From contig JAHEAY010000003.1 in the NCBI GenBank assembly GCA_024642485.1, positions 1-47,465 on the forward strand: DNA of 47,465 nucleotides, in the 5' to 3' direction. Shown piece after piece: positions 26,897-36,176 of this stretch. Source of the stretch: Cytophagaceae bacterium (GTDB lineage Bacteria; Bacteroidota; Bacteroidia; Cytophagales; Spirosomataceae). Position 1 is the stretch's first letter. Every line of letters begins with the position of its first letter. Position numbers and translations under genes: made by a program. Under the pieces are notes generated by a model. The model was not told the DNA's origin. It ran no database searches and saw nothing but the letters and a program-made list of their open reading frames with translations.

Positions 26897-27583
26897 ATGA
26901 AATTTGGCGTAATCGTATTCCCGGGTTCCAATTGTGATGATGACACCGTTGGCGTAATTCAAAGCTTAGGCCATGAGGCCGTGAAATTGTGGCACAAGGA
27001 TACCGATTTGCAAGGCTGTGATTTTATTATCGTTCCAGGTGGTTTCTCCTATGGAGATTACTTACGTTCAGGTGCCATTGCACGCTTTTCACCTATCATG
27101 GAACACGTCATTGAATTCGCTAAGAATGGTGGCTATTTGATGGGTATCTGTAACGGATTTCAGGTATTGGTTGAGGCACATTTATTGCCAGGCGTTTTAT
27201 TACGTAATAATTCACAAAAATTCATTTCAAAAAATATCTACTTAAAGGCTGCGACAAACAATGCTTTATTGACGCAAGAGTTAGATCGTAACAAAGCCTA
27301 CAAAATACCTATCGCGCACGCCGAAGGTCGTTATTTTGCAGATCAAGCAACTTTGGCATCGCTACAAGCAAATGATCAAATCTTGTTTTACTATTGCGAC
27401 GCGAATGGACAAGTAACAGAAGAAGCCAATCCAAACGGAAGCTTATTGAACATCGCTGGAATTTGCAATGAAGGACGCAATGTATTCGGATTGATGCCAC
27501 ACCCAGAACGTGCGGCAGATCCCGATTTGAATAACACAGATGGATTGGAAATCATGAAGCAGTTAATCCTTCAAATGGCATAA
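26897..27583 (+). CDS. purQ: Phosphoribosylformylglycinamidine synthase subunit PurQ
   Basis: Class I glutamine amidotransferase subunit of FGAM synthase (purine biosynthesis, fourth step), delivering ammonia to PurL. The nucleophile is Cys85 in [10 protein letters not shown], and the His/Glu of the triad are in MPHPERA (His202, Glu204). The oxyanion region is [15 protein letters not shown] (46-60). At 228 residues it is the normal stand-alone length, so the organism should carry separate purL and purS; neither is in the window. It ends just before a strong terminator. Confidence 0.96.
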   Translation: MKFGVIVFPGSNCDDDTVGVIQSLGHEAVKLWHKDTDLQGCDFIIVPGGFSYGDYLRSGAIARFSPIMEHVIEFAKNGGYLMGICNGFQVLVEAHLLPGVLLRNNSQKFISKNIYLKAATNNALLTQELDRNKAYKIPIAHAEGRYFADQATLASLQANDQILFYYCDANGQVTEEANPNGSLLNIAGICNEGRNVFGLMPHPERAADPDLNNTDGLEIMKQLILQMA

Positions 27584-27585
27584 AA

Positions 27586-27614
27586 TCAAAAAGCGCGAAT
27601 TTCGCGCTTTTTTT
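27586..27614. terminator. Terminator after purQ
   Basis: AAAAAGCGCG-AATTT-CGCGCTTTTT forms a hairpin with A-tract and T-tract, so it works in both directions. It begins a few bases after the purQ stop (27583). Confidence 0.92.
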
Positions 27615-27628
27615 GTTCCCATTTGTAG

Positions 27629-27755
27629 AGACGCGACACCTCGCGTCTTAAAACTCAAATTTGTAGAGACGCGACACCTCGCGTCTAATAATATAAAAAG
27701 ACGCGAAGTATCGCGTCTCTACATTGCACCAACCTCTAAATTTTCGCGTCTCTAC
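27629..27755. repeat. Cluster of AGACGCGA palindromes
   Basis: Three complete palindromes AGACGCGA-NNNN-TCGCGTCT lie at 27629-27648 (loop CACC), 27667-27686 (loop CACC) and 27699-27718 (loop AGTA), and a half copy TCGCGTCTCTAC lies at 27744-27755. The first two are direct copies within a longer unit starting TTTGTAGAG; the third is inverted with respect to them, judged from its trailing CTAC. The whole purQ/lolA spacer outside the terminator consists of these repeats. Single copies with loop AGTA occur at 85-104 and 46690-46709. Confidence 0.92.
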
Positions 27756-27759
27756 AACC

Positions 27760-28362
27760 CTATCTCAAATCATTCACCTCTACCCCCGGAAACGCCTTCT
27801 TATTAAATGTAAAGAATGTATCATCCGCACCCGCTTTAGCATTCAATTTCGTGACCGTAAACAATTGTTTCTTACCCGTCTTATTAACAATTGTCCAAGA
27901 CTTCACCGTAAAGTCTGATGTGTTAATCTTAAGGCTGATATGCTTCACCTGAGCAGCTTTTCCACCTGGTACCATCTCTACTGTAGCAATGCCACCTGAT
28001 TCGCTAACCAAGCTAAACTTATAGCCTTTTTTGTCAAACGTATAAATTTTCGCAGGATTCAAGTCTCCATCCGCCGGATCAAAGGCTGAAATATTCACTT
28101 CATTAATTTCTTTGATATACGTCGCAACCTCTTTCCCATTATTGAAAATCTCCTGCCCTGCCGTCTTCAAGCGAAACTTCGTTCCCTTTACGGTAATCGA
28201 ACCATTCATCGTATTTCCGCCATCGGTTTGATAGCTGAAATTTGCTGAAAACGACCCCATGCTTTTATATTTCTTTTGCATGCCATCAATTAAACTGATG
28301 GCCTTATTCGCTTGTCCCCAAACAGGTAACGATAACAATACAAACGCTAATATCTTTTTCAT
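27760..28362 (-). CDS. lolA: LolA-like outer-membrane lipoprotein carrier
   Basis: 200-residue periplasmic protein with signal peptide MKKILAFVLLSLPVWGQA. The fold signals of LolA are present: an amphipathic first helix (SLIDGMQKKYKSMGSFSANFSY), alternating beta strands, GKFRLKT-type FRLKTAGQEIFNNGKEVATYI, and a C-terminal strand ending in FPGVEVNDLR. LolA-type proteins ferry lipoproteins across the periplasm; Bacteroidota members belong to a divergent group, so the symbol is by similarity. Its ATG overlaps the ftsK stop by one base (TAATG), an arrangement I recall as common in this phylum. Confidence 0.85.
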   Translation of the reverse strand: MKKILAFVLLSLPVWGQANKAISLIDGMQKKYKSMGSFSANFSYQTDGGNTMNGSITVKGTKFRLKTAGQEIFNNGKEVATYIKEINEVNISAFDPADGDLNPAKIYTFDKKGYKFSLVSESGGIATVEMVPGGKAAQVKHISLKINTSDFTVKSWTIVNKTGKKQLFTVTKLNAKAGADDTFFTFNKKAFPGVEVNDLR

Positions 28363-30821
28363 TACTTTAAATTTTTCAAAATTTCTTCTAACTCTACTTC
28401 GGACTTCACTAATACCTCCCGGGCTTTAGATCCGCCAAACGAGCCTACAATGCCCGCTGCCTCCAATTGATCTATCAATCGACCCGCACGGTTATAACCT
28501 AATTTCAATTTACGCTGAATCAAGGATGTACTTCCTTGCTGATGCATCACAACCAAACGAGCCGCCTCATCAAAAAACGAATCGCGATCGCCCAAATCTA
28601 CATCACCACGGTCCTGACCACCCATTTCATCCGCATCCGGTTCTGGCAATAAATAGGCCGACGAATACCCTTGTTGGTTCCCAATAAAGTCACAAATCTC
28701 CTCAACCTCTGGCGTATCCACAAACGCACATTGCAAACGAATTACTTCAGATCCCATCGATAAAAGCATGTCTCCCATACCTACCAATTGATCAGCACCG
28801 CCGGCATCCAAAATCGTACGGGAGTCAATTTTTGACATAACCTTGAACGATAAACGTGCAGGGAAATTGGCCTTAATCGTACCCGTAATAACGTTCACGG
28901 AAGGTCGTTGCGTCGCAACAACCAAGTGAATACCGATGGCACGGGCCAACTGCGCTAAACGGGCAATCGGGTGCTCCACTTCCTTACCGGCTGTTAACAT
29001 CAAGTCGGCTAATTCGTCAATCACCAAAACGATATACGGCATGAAATCATGCTCATTCGGATTCAATCGGCGATTAATGAATTTCGTATTGTATTCCTTA
29101 ATATTACGACATCCCGCTTCTTTCAGTTTATCGTAACGCATATCCATCTCCTTGCAAAGGGAATTCAACGTCGCGACAACCTTTTTGGTATCGGTGATAA
29201 TAGCCTCCGCAGAATCTGGCAAACAGGCTAAGAAATGGCGCTCCAACTTATTAAACAAGGACAGCTCTACTTTCTTCGGATCCACCAAAACAAACTTCAA
29301 TGTCGATGGATGTTTCTTGTAAATCAAGGAAGTCAATAACATATTCAATCCAACCGACTTACCTTGTCCTGTAGCACCAGCCATCAATAAGTGAGGCATT
29401 TTGGCTAGATCAGCCACAAAAATTTCGTTCGAAATCGTCTTACCCAAGGTAATCGGCAAATCATAGGTTGACTTTTGGAATTTCTCCGAACCAATCACAG
29501 CACGTACAGGAACCATTTCTCGGTTCTTATTCGCAACCTCGATACCAATCGTTCCTTTACCCGGCATTTGCCCAATAATTCGAACACCCATGGCAGCTAA
29601 AGAAAGTGATAAATCGTCTTCCAGAGATGTAATTTTACTTACCCGGACACCCGCTTTTGGCACAATTTCATACAAAGTAACCGTTGGCCCAATCGTCGCT
29701 TCAATCTTTTGAATTCCAATGCCATAGTTCAACAAGGTCTCTACAATCTTCTCCTTGTTTTCCTTCAGCTCGTCCATCGTAACTTGCGTCGTCTGATTCT
29801 TCTGATCGTATTCCTTCAACAAATCAAGTGTCGGATAGACATACTTAGGCAAATCCGCCGTAGGATCATACAAACCAAATTGGGCAACCAAATCATTCGC
29901 TTGAACAGCCGTTGTAGGAGGCGTCTCCTCTACCTCAACAGCCGCATCATCTTCATCAGCCACCTTGAATGTAAATGGCGTTTCATCCACTTCTTCCAAA
30001 GCCGCTTCCGCGATTTGCTCTTCTACAATCGGCAAATCTGCTGGCAATACTTCATCCTCATCTTCCACTTTTACCGGTGGAACAAGTGGTCGGTAAGTCT
30101 CTAAATCCTCATTATCCACATGAACAGGAGAATCATCGTCATCATCAAACAAGGCCTCTTCTTCGGCAAACTCATCCTTAGGCAAAGCGCCTCCGGAAGC
30201 TGCCGTTTGAACTTTAGGCTTGGAAGGATTCCATTGATAGAATAAAATCAAAAACACCAAACCCGCAAATCCAAGCGCAAAAATGGCCAAGTAACCAATC
30301 AATTGAATTAGTTTCTCACTCACAAAATAACCCACGCCTCCGCCAATCGAATGCGGCAAATCCAATTGATAAACAAAAAATCCAGCGATTAAACTTCCCC
30401 AAATGATGTAGAAAATCACCTGCCAGGTTAAACGATCCAAGGGATAAATTTCCCGTTTGAAAATCAGTTTAATGGCCGATAAAAAGAATAAAGGAATCAA
30501 CAATAGGGACGACCACCCAAAAGTTCTGAACAAAAAGAAATGTGCAATTTTGGCACCTAATAAGCCTGCCCAGTTTTTTACTGGAATATCAGAACCTGCA
30601 ATCACATCCAAAGCACCTTCCGAAACTTCACTTTGATCCGCGACTCCGACAAAAAAACTCGATACGAAAGCAAACAGTAATAAAAAGCCAACAAGCAACA
30701 AAAAGCATCCGAAAATCAATCGAACGCGATATGCAATCTCTGCCGGAGTTTTGGGCTTCCTGTTTTCAGAATCAAAATTAATTTGAAGGGTACTCGTAGG
30801 ATTAACTATCTTTTTGGCCAT
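28362..30821 (-). CDS. ftsK: FtsK/SpoIIIE DNA translocase
   Basis: 819-residue DNA translocase for chromosome segregation at the division septum. Residues 1-200 hold four membrane helices. An acidic linker (DDDDDSPVHVDNEDLE and nearby) leads to the alpha/beta motor with Walker A GATGQGKS (482-489) and Walker B IVLVIDELAD (597-606), followed by VVATQRPSVNVITG. The C-terminal winged-helix gamma domain (about 747-806; SLIQRKLKLGYNRAGRLIDQLE) reads polarity sequences. The linker is short compared with E. coli FtsK, normal for the phylum. It is cotranscribed with lolA, and pyrD lies 63 bp upstream. Confidence 0.96.
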   Translation of the reverse strand: MAKKIVNPTSTLQINFDSENRKPKTPAEIAYRVRLIFGCFLLLVGFLLLFAFVSSFFVGVADQSEVSEGALDVIAGSDIPVKNWAGLLGAKIAHFFLFRTFGWSSLLLIPLFFLSAIKLIFKREIYPLDRLTWQVIFYIIWGSLIAGFFVYQLDLPHSIGGGVGYFVSEKLIQLIGYLAIFALGFAGLVFLILFYQWNPSKPKVQTAASGGALPKDEFAEEEALFDDDDDSPVHVDNEDLETYRPLVPPVKVEDEDEVLPADLPIVEEQIAEAALEEVDETPFTFKVADEDDAAVEVEETPPTTAVQANDLVAQFGLYDPTADLPKYVYPTLDLLKEYDQKNQTTQVTMDELKENKEKIVETLLNYGIGIQKIEATIGPTVTLYEIVPKAGVRVSKITSLEDDLSLSLAAMGVRIIGQMPGKGTIGIEVANKNREMVPVRAVIGSEKFQKSTYDLPITLGKTISNEIFVADLAKMPHLLMAGATGQGKSVGLNMLLTSLIYKKHPSTLKFVLVDPKKVELSLFNKLERHFLACLPDSAEAIITDTKKVVATLNSLCKEMDMRYDKLKEAGCRNIKEYNTKFINRRLNPNEHDFMPYIVLVIDELADLMLTAGKEVEHPIARLAQLARAIGIHLVVATQRPSVNVITGTIKANFPARLSFKVMSKIDSRTILDAGGADQLVGMGDMLLSMGSEVIRLQCAFVDTPEVEEICDFIGNQQGYSSAYLLPEPDADEMGGQDRGDVDLGDRDSFFDEAARLVVMHQQGSTSLIQRKLKLGYNRAGRLIDQLEAAGIVGSFGGSKAREVLVKSEVELEEILKNLK

Positions 30822-30884
30822 CTAAGAAACAATCATATTTAACATATAAATTTCGACTTTTTGATTCGATTTACAAAATCAATT

Positions 30885-31919
30885 TTACAGGCCCGCTTGA
30901 ACGATTCCTTGATTGATTTCTTTAATCAAACCCGGACCTTCATAGATGAATCCCGTATAAATTTGCACCAAACTCGCTCCTGCACGCAATTTCTCAAGAG
31001 CATCTGCTGCTGAATGTATCCCTCCCACTCCAATAATCGGAATTTGTCCATTTGATTTTTGATGGATGTAAGCAATTACCTCCGTCGAACGCGCACGAAC
31101 CGGCTTACCACTTAAGCCGCCGGATTGCGATTTCAATGATTCTTCTGATTGCAATCCTTCTCGTGACAAGGTCGTATTCGTCGCAATCAAACCAGCAATT
31201 TTAGTTTCCAAAACAATTTCAATCACATCATCTAATTGCTCATTCGTCAAATCAGGGGCTATTTTAAGCAAAATCGGCTTTTGCTTAGGCTTGGCAGCAT
31301 TCAAGTTTTGAAGGCGCATCAGCAAATTTTGAAGTGGCTCCTTCTCCTGCAATGCCCGCAAATTAGGCGTATTCGGAGAACTAACATTGACCACAAAATA
31401 ATCCACAACATCATACAGAGCCTCAAAACCTTTGCAATAATCTTCATCTGCCTCCTCGTTTGGCGTAACTTTATTTTTACCCAAATTTCCTCCAATGATT
31501 ACTTGAGACTTACGCGCTTGCAAGCGCTTTTTCATCGCATCCAAGCCTTCATTATTGAACCCCATCCGATTTATTATCCCACCATCTGCAGGTAAACGAA
31601 ACAAACGCGGTTTATCATTTCCCGCTTGAGCTTTTGGAGTAACGGTACCTACTTCGATAAAGCCAAATCCTAAATGTGAAAATTCATCGATTAAAAGTGC
31701 ATTCTTATCAAAACCCGCAGCTAATCCGACTGGATTAGGAAATCGTATACCAAAAACCGTTCGCGCCAAGCTCGGATGTTCATATCCATAAATGAGTCGG
31801 AACAAAGCTGGAACACCTGGAATCTTCATCGAAAACTTGATGATATCAGCAAGCAAATAATGCGCGCGCTCAGGATCAAACAGAAAAAAGAAAGGCTTGA
31901 TTATGTACTGATAAAACAT
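30885..31919 (-). CDS. pyrD: Quinone-dependent dihydroorotate dehydrogenase
   Basis: Class 2 PyrD, the membrane-associated flavoenzyme of pyrimidine biosynthesis oxidising dihydroorotate to orotate with quinone. The N-terminal amphipathic part ([21 protein letters not shown]) is the class 2 quinone tunnel. FMN-site motifs include [45 protein letters not shown] and, near the end, [19 protein letters not shown]. The catalytic base Ser lies in [13 protein letters not shown], as expected for class 2. At 344 residues it is full length. A TATTTTTG box lies 27 bp upstream on the same strand. Confidence 0.97.
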   Translation of the reverse strand: MFYQYIIKPFFFLFDPERAHYLLADIIKFSMKIPGVPALFRLIYGYEHPSLARTVFGIRFPNPVGLAAGFDKNALLIDEFSHLGFGFIEVGTVTPKAQAGNDKPRLFRLPADGGIINRMGFNNEGLDAMKKRLQARKSQVIIGGNLGKNKVTPNEEADEDYCKGFEALYDVVDYFVVNVSSPNTPNLRALQEKEPLQNLLMRLQNLNAAKPKQKPILLKIAPDLTNEQLDDVIEIVLETKIAGLIATNTTLSREGLQSEESLKSQSGGLSGKPVRARSTEVIAYIHQKSNGQIPIIGVGGIHSAADALEKLRAGASLVQIYTGFIYEGPGLIKEINQGIVQAGL

Positions 31920-31945
31920 AAAAGGGGATTCAAAAAGCTAAGTAA

Positions 31946-31953
31946 CAAAAATA
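31946..31953 (-). promoter_or_regulatory. Candidate -7 element for pyrD
   Basis: The minus strand reads TATTTTTG, an exact match to TAnnTTTG, 26 bp before the pyrD start codon. No TTG lies at the ideal spacing upstream, so only the -7 box is supported. The rest of 31954-32110 holds a small hairpin (CGCAC/GTGCG, 32023-32038) and nothing else I recognise. Confidence 0.45.
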
Positions 31954-32110
31954 CAAAATGCCCTCAAGATTATGGGAATAAATCAAGGATAATCTGAAGT
32001 TTCGAAAGACTTTTTAAAATAACGCACACAAGCGTGCGGCCAACTCGAAAAAAAGGCTAATTTTAAAAATACCTTAAAGGGTAATCAAGCATTTAAAAAT
32101 TATACAGCCT

Positions 32111-33073
32111 ATGTTAAGTCGAGTAGCAAATTCCATCTATTGGATGAATCGGTACATTGAACGCGCCGACAATTACGCGCGATTCATTTCAGTAAATTTC
32201 AACCTTGCATTGGATCTACCTCCCAATGTCCCGGAACAATGGGAACCACTCATTGTCGCCACAGCCGATCATTACAATTTCTTTGAACATTATCCAGTTG
32301 CTAACAGAGAAAATGTCCTCTACTTCATGACATTCGATGAAAGCAATCCGAATTCTATATTATCTTGCTTATACAGCGCCCGCGAAAATGCACGGACTAT
32401 CCGTGAGAGTATCTCAAGGGAAATGTGGGAATACGTCAACCAAATCTATTGGAAAGTCAAAGATCGTGTCGAAGGGAGTAGAGAATGGGAAATTTCTCGC
32501 TATCAAGGCTTTTTGGAGGAAATTAAATCAGGCAGTCAATTGTTCTACGGTATTGTGGACTCCACCATTACACGAGGAGAAGGTTGGCATTTTGGCCAAT
32601 TGGGAAAATTACTGGAGCGCGCCGACAAAACCACGCGTTTCTTAGATGTGAAGTATTTTACCCTACTCCCCGATATTGACGCGATTGGTTCTCCGCTTGA
32701 CCTTTTATTGTGGTCGGCGGTGCTGAAATCCAACTCGGCCTACAACATGTTCCGCCAGCAATACAAGGTCATCAATCCCAAGAACATCGTGGAATTTTTA
32801 ATCCTTGACAAAAGCTTTCCGCGTTCTGTCGTGCATTGTTTACAAGAAGCTGAAGCTTCACTTTATGCCATTTCGGGAACATCTTCCGATCATGGCTATT
32901 CAAACCCTGCGGAGAAAAAAGTATCCAAATTGCTTTCCGAAGTGCAATTCACGGAAATCGATGACATTCTGAATACAGGATTGCATCAATTTTTGGACAA
33001 TTTCCAAAGCAAAAACAACGAAATCGGCCAAACCATTTTCAACACCTATTTCGATTTGAAGCCGGTCAGCTAA
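32111..33073 (+). CDS. Alpha-E domain-containing protein
   Basis: Alpha-E superfamily protein of 320 residues, all-helical. The diagnostic N-terminus MLSRVANSIYWMNRYIERADNYAR is present, and the mid-protein segments SARENARTIRESISREMWEYVN and FGQLGKLLERADKTTRFLDVKY repeat the E-R-A-D/N pattern. In most genomes this family sits beside a circularly permuted ATP-grasp ligase and a transglutaminase-like protein, and it is proposed to take part in making or modifying a peptide. Here it is the first gene of a three-gene operon with Anbu and the transglutaminase; the ATP-grasp gene is not next to it. Confidence 0.93.
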   Translation: MLSRVANSIYWMNRYIERADNYARFISVNFNLALDLPPNVPEQWEPLIVATADHYNFFEHYPVANRENVLYFMTFDESNPNSILSCLYSARENARTIRESISREMWEYVNQIYWKVKDRVEGSREWEISRYQGFLEEIKSGSQLFYGIVDSTITRGEGWHFGQLGKLLERADKTTRFLDVKYFTLLPDIDAIGSPLDLLLWSAVLKSNSAYNMFRQQYKVINPKNIVEFLILDKSFPRSVVHCLQEAEASLYAISGTSSDHGYSNPAEKKVSKLLSEVQFTEIDDILNTGLHQFLDNFQSKNNEIGQTIFNTYFDLKPVS

Positions 33074-33129
33074 CCCGGCTTCTCAATTTTAATTTGTAAT
33101 ATTGCGCTCCCATTTGCCACCCATCATTT

Positions 33130-33858
33130 ATGACATACTGTTTAGGAATCACCGTTAAAGAAGGTCTTATTGCAATCGCAGATACCCGAATCACGGCGGG
33201 GAATGAAATGTATTCCAATAAGAAAATTTCGATTCATGAAATTAATAAGCATAGCTTATTTATCATGACGGCGGGTTTACGCTCGGTTCGCGACAAAGCA
33301 GTCACCTATTTCAATCAGAAAATTGAAGAAGAGGAATCAAGCTATGATTACATGTTTCAAGCAGCAACGGCTTTTGGCCAAATGCTTAAAAAAGTAGCAC
33401 AAGAAGATCGTGAGGCTTTAGAAAAAGAAGGTTATAATTTTAATTTACATGCCATCGTAGGTGGACAAATGCCCAAAGACAGTGAACATAAATTGTTTCT
33501 AATCTTCCCTGAAGGCAATTGGATTGAAATCAATGATGGCTTGAAGTACCAAATCATAGGCAACTCCAACTATGGAAAGCCCTTGTTAAATCGTAACCTC
33601 AGTTTTGAGACTCCCTTAAAAGATGCGCTTAAAATGGGCTTCTTATCCTTTGATGCCACTCAGGTGAGTACGAATGATGTCGATTATCCGATTGATGTGG
33701 TGGTTTACGAAAAGGATAGTTTCAAAGCTAAAGAAATCCGTTTATATAAAGAGGACATGCAAAAGATTTCCGATGAATGGAATTTAGCCTTGCGTAATTC
33801 CCTTGAGACAATCGACGAACATTGGATGAAGAGCTTGCTTACATTTCCGAGCCGATGA
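33130..33858 (+). CDS. Anbu, ancestral proteasome beta-type subunit
   Basis: 242-residue Ntn hydrolase of the Anbu (BPH/HslV-related) family. After removal of Met1 the nucleophile is Thr1 (TYCLGITVKEGLIAIADTR), Asp17 falls exactly at the expected place in IADTR, and the catalytic Lys is Lys31 in SNKKISIHE, a residue or two from the standard Lys33 numbering. No propeptide is present, as usual for Anbu. Anbu forms open helical or ring assemblies; its proteolytic activity has been difficult to show. The operon context (alpha-E, transglutaminase) is the known one. It overlaps the next start by four bases (ATGA). Confidence 0.9.
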   Translation: MTYCLGITVKEGLIAIADTRITAGNEMYSNKKISIHEINKHSLFIMTAGLRSVRDKAVTYFNQKIEEEESSYDYMFQAATAFGQMLKKVAQEDREALEKEGYNFNLHAIVGGQMPKDSEHKLFLIFPEGNWIEINDGLKYQIIGNSNYGKPLLNRNLSFETPLKDALKMGFLSFDATQVSTNDVDYPIDVVVYEKDSFKAKEIRLYKEDMQKISDEWNLALRNSLETIDEHWMKSLLTFPSR

Positions 33859-34709
33859 TCGCTAAGATACACCATAGCCTTCAATATCAATACAGTGAGC
33901 CGGTCACATTGGATCCGCATGTCTTGTATTTACATCCAAGAAAAAGTTCATTACTAAGCGTTCAGTCGTTTGACTTATGGATTGAACCGCGACCGGTACA
34001 AATTTCAAAGAATTTAGACCCCGAGGGGAACATCCAAAATATCTTATTTTTTAAGGAGCCTACAAATTTCCTGCATATTCAGATGCAGGCCCAAGTAGAA
34101 ACAACTGAATTCAACCCCTTCGATTTCGTTTATTTCCCCTTCGAAAGCAAACGACTCCCAATGCGTTATTCGGATTCCTACTTAAAAACCTTAAGCCCCT
34201 ATTTAGGCCTTGCGGGAATTACGTCAGTTGTAGAACAAACAGCACGCCAACTCGCTTCGCAGGTACAGTATGAAACATCTGCATTTTTAATGCAGATCAA
34301 TGAATTCATTTACAAAAACTTTGCCTACGAAATTCGAGAAGAAGGCGCACCCAATACGCCTGAATATACACTGTTAAACCGGAAAGGATCATGTCGGGAT
34401 TATGCGGTACTTTTCTCTGCACTCTGTAGAACGATGGGACTCGCTACGCGATTTGTTTCGGGTTATTACACGGGGGCAGCGCCGGTCGATGTACCGAACC
34501 AAACTCATCACTTGCACGCTTGGGTTGAAATTTATCTTCCGGGAGGTGGCTGGCGTGGTTATGATCCGACCCAACACGAAGTCGTATCTGGAAATCACAT
34601 CCCTTTGGCAGCATCTTGCTTACCCGAAGAGATTACGCCGGTGTTTGGCACCTATCGTGGCGCGGCCATTTCAACGTTGACAACAGAAGTATTTATTGAA
34701 AGAATCTAG
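33855..34709 (+). CDS. Transglutaminase-like family protein of Anbu operon
   Basis: 284-residue protein with an N-terminal beta domain (MIAKIHHSLQYQYSEPVTL, typical for the family found with alpha-E proteins) and a transglutaminase-like core. The triad is visible: Cys180 in NRKGSCRDYAVL, His221 in HHLHAWVEIYLPG and Asp237 in GYDPTQ. The start at 33855 gives the family N-terminus and an ATGA overlap with the Anbu stop; the frame is open further upstream inside Anbu. It lacks a signal peptide, so it is cytosolic. It could be a protease, amidase or peptide ligase. It ends in CTAG shared with the convergent mlaE gene. Confidence 0.92.
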   Translation: MIAKIHHSLQYQYSEPVTLDPHVLYLHPRKSSLLSVQSFDLWIEPRPVQISKNLDPEGNIQNILFFKEPTNFLHIQMQAQVETTEFNPFDFVYFPFESKRLPMRYSDSYLKTLSPYLGLAGITSVVEQTARQLASQVQYETSAFLMQINEFIYKNFAYEIREEGAPNTPEYTLLNRKGSCRDYAVLFSALCRTMGLATRFVSGYYTGAAPVDVPNQTHHLHAWVEIYLPGGGWRGYDPTQHEVVSGNHIPLAASCLPEEITPVFGTYRGAAISTLTTEVFIERI

Positions 34710-35437
34710 CCAACTAATAATTGGGCCAATAGATAATCAGCAATAAGAATTGCAATACAAGCATTGGTCACAGCAGCCGTACTTGCCTTCCCAACTTCAT
34801 ATGCGCCCCCTTTGGTATAAAATCCCTGAAATGCAGCAATAGAAGCAACTAAAAAACCAAATACGACCGATTTGATTAATGCAAACAATACGTAATTAGG
34901 TTTAAAGTCGAACTGCAAACCATATATGTAAGATTGTTGGGTTACTGAACCTGTCAACCAACCTGCCAAATAGCCGCCGTAAATTCCTAAAAAACAAGCC
35001 ATGGTTACAAGCATCGGAAAAGTAACCATCGCCGCAATCATTTTAGGAAGCACTAAATAAGATGGCGAATTGATCCCCATTACTTCTAAGGCATCAATTT
35101 GTTCCGTGATTCGCATCGTTCCTAATTGGCCTGCAATATTTGACCCAATTTTACCCGCTAAAACGACACAGGTAATCGTTGGACCTAATTCCAAAATCGT
35201 CGAATCTCTAACAATTAAGCTAATTATATACTTAGGAACGAAAGGATTCTCCATGTTCGCAGCCGTTTGAACACATGTCACAGCACCTAAGAAAGAAGAT
35301 ACAATCGTTACGATCAACATCGAATTGATCCCAATATCCTTGCATTCTTGCATCGTTAATGCCCAATACACCCGAAATTTCTCAGGATTTGTAAAAAGCT
35401 TACTCAAGAAGATTAAATATTTACCTAATTTTGACAT
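34706..35437 (-). CDS. MlaE family ABC transporter permease
   Basis: 243-residue inner-membrane permease of the MlaE/YrbE family, moving phospholipids between the inner and outer membranes. Family hallmarks are the segment TCVVLAGKIGSNIAGQLGTMRITEQIDALEVMGINSP (split here by memory of its core: ELGPTITCVV then EQIDALEVMGI) and a cluster of about five hydrophobic helices. The C-terminal GFYTKGGAYEVGKASTAAV is also typical. The ATPase (MlaF) and MCE protein (MlaD) genes that usually adjoin it are absent from this window. Its stop is shared within CTAG with the convergent transglutaminase gene. Confidence 0.9.
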   Translation of the reverse strand: MSKLGKYLIFLSKLFTNPEKFRVYWALTMQECKDIGINSMLIVTIVSSFLGAVTCVQTAANMENPFVPKYIISLIVRDSTILELGPTITCVVLAGKIGSNIAGQLGTMRITEQIDALEVMGINSPSYLVLPKMIAAMVTFPMLVTMACFLGIYGGYLAGWLTGSVTQQSYIYGLQFDFKPNYVLFALIKSVVFGFLVASIAAFQGFYTKGGAYEVGKASTAAVTNACIAILIADYLLAQLLVG

Positions 35438-35474
35438 GCGTTTGAATTTAAGAACGCGCTAAGTCTCAAAGATA

Positions 35475-36176
35475 ATGAACAAATCCGTAGTTATAAGTGG
35501 AGGAAGCCAAGGAATTGGTAAAGCACTCGTAAAAAAGTTTTTAGCTGAACAATTTACTGTGTACACCTGCTCCCGCAACCAAGCAAAATTAGATGCCTTA
35601 AAAGCAGAATTAGGAACGGATCGTTTACATACCTTTGCAGCGGATTTGAGTCAAAAAAATCAAGTACTTGATTTTGCCAACTGGGTTTTAGCGCAAACCA
35701 ATCAAATTGATGTACTTGTTAATAATACCGGCGTATTCATGCCGGGCCAAATCCAAAATGAGGCCGAAGACATTCTTGAGAAAACCATCGAGACAAATTT
35801 ATACAGTGCCTATCATTTGACACGCGCTCTATTACCTACTTTCCAAGCGAAACAAGCTGGACATATTTTCAGTATTTGTTCGACCGCTTCTATCACAGCC
35901 TATACGCTTGGCGGATCGTATTGCATTAGTAAATTCGCCTTATTAGGCTTTACCAAAGTATTGCGTGAGGAATTGAAAACCCAAGGCATTAAAGTAACAG
36001 CGATACTTCCAGGTGCAACATTGACCCCTTCTTGGGAAGGCGTCGAACTACCTGCATCGCGATTCATTCCGGCAGATGATGTGGCACATACAATTTGGTC
36101 GGCATATCAAATGAGCCCATCCACTGTTTTGGAAGAAATCTTAATTCGCCCACAACTAGGAGATATTGATTTATGA
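35475..36176 (+). CDS. Short-chain dehydrogenase/reductase
   Basis: Classical SDR oxidoreductase, 233 residues. The cofactor site is SGGSQGIGKAL (TGxxxGIG-type, residues 8-18), NNTG lies near 83-86, and the catalytic pair is Tyr149/Lys153 in GGSYCISKFA with Ser near 136-139. The Arg34 region (CSRNQAK) suggests preference for NADP(H). The substrate is unknown. It overlaps tsaE by four bases (ATGA), so is in one operon with tsaE, alanine dehydrogenase and a small unknown protein. Confidence 0.9.
   Translation: MNKSVVISGGSQGIGKALVKKFLAEQFTVYTCSRNQAKLDALKAELGTDRLHTFAADLSQKNQVLDFANWVLAQTNQIDVLVNNTGVFMPGQIQNEAEDILEKTIETNLYSAYHLTRALLPTFQAKQAGHIFSICSTASITAYTLGGSYCISKFALLGFTKVLREELKTQGIKVTAILPGATLTPSWEGVELPASRFIPADDVAHTIWSAYQMSPSTVLEEILIRPQLGDIDL

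Noticed and set aside
27629-27755. Possible small CRISPR array
   Set aside because: The repeats are palindromes in both orientations with irregular spacing of 12-18 bp, no uniform spacers exist and no cas gene is near.
29709-30104. 131-codon open frame opposite ftsK
   Set aside because: It lies wholly inside ftsK on the other strand, is rich in Leu/Arg/Gln from reverse reading, and has no family features. The same holds for long frames at 5052-5453, 31236-31595 and 42365-42811.
31920-32110. Missing ATP-grasp gene or a small gene before the alpha-E gene
   Set aside because: Only 191 bp lie here, with stops in all frames and a small hairpin; no coding signal was found.
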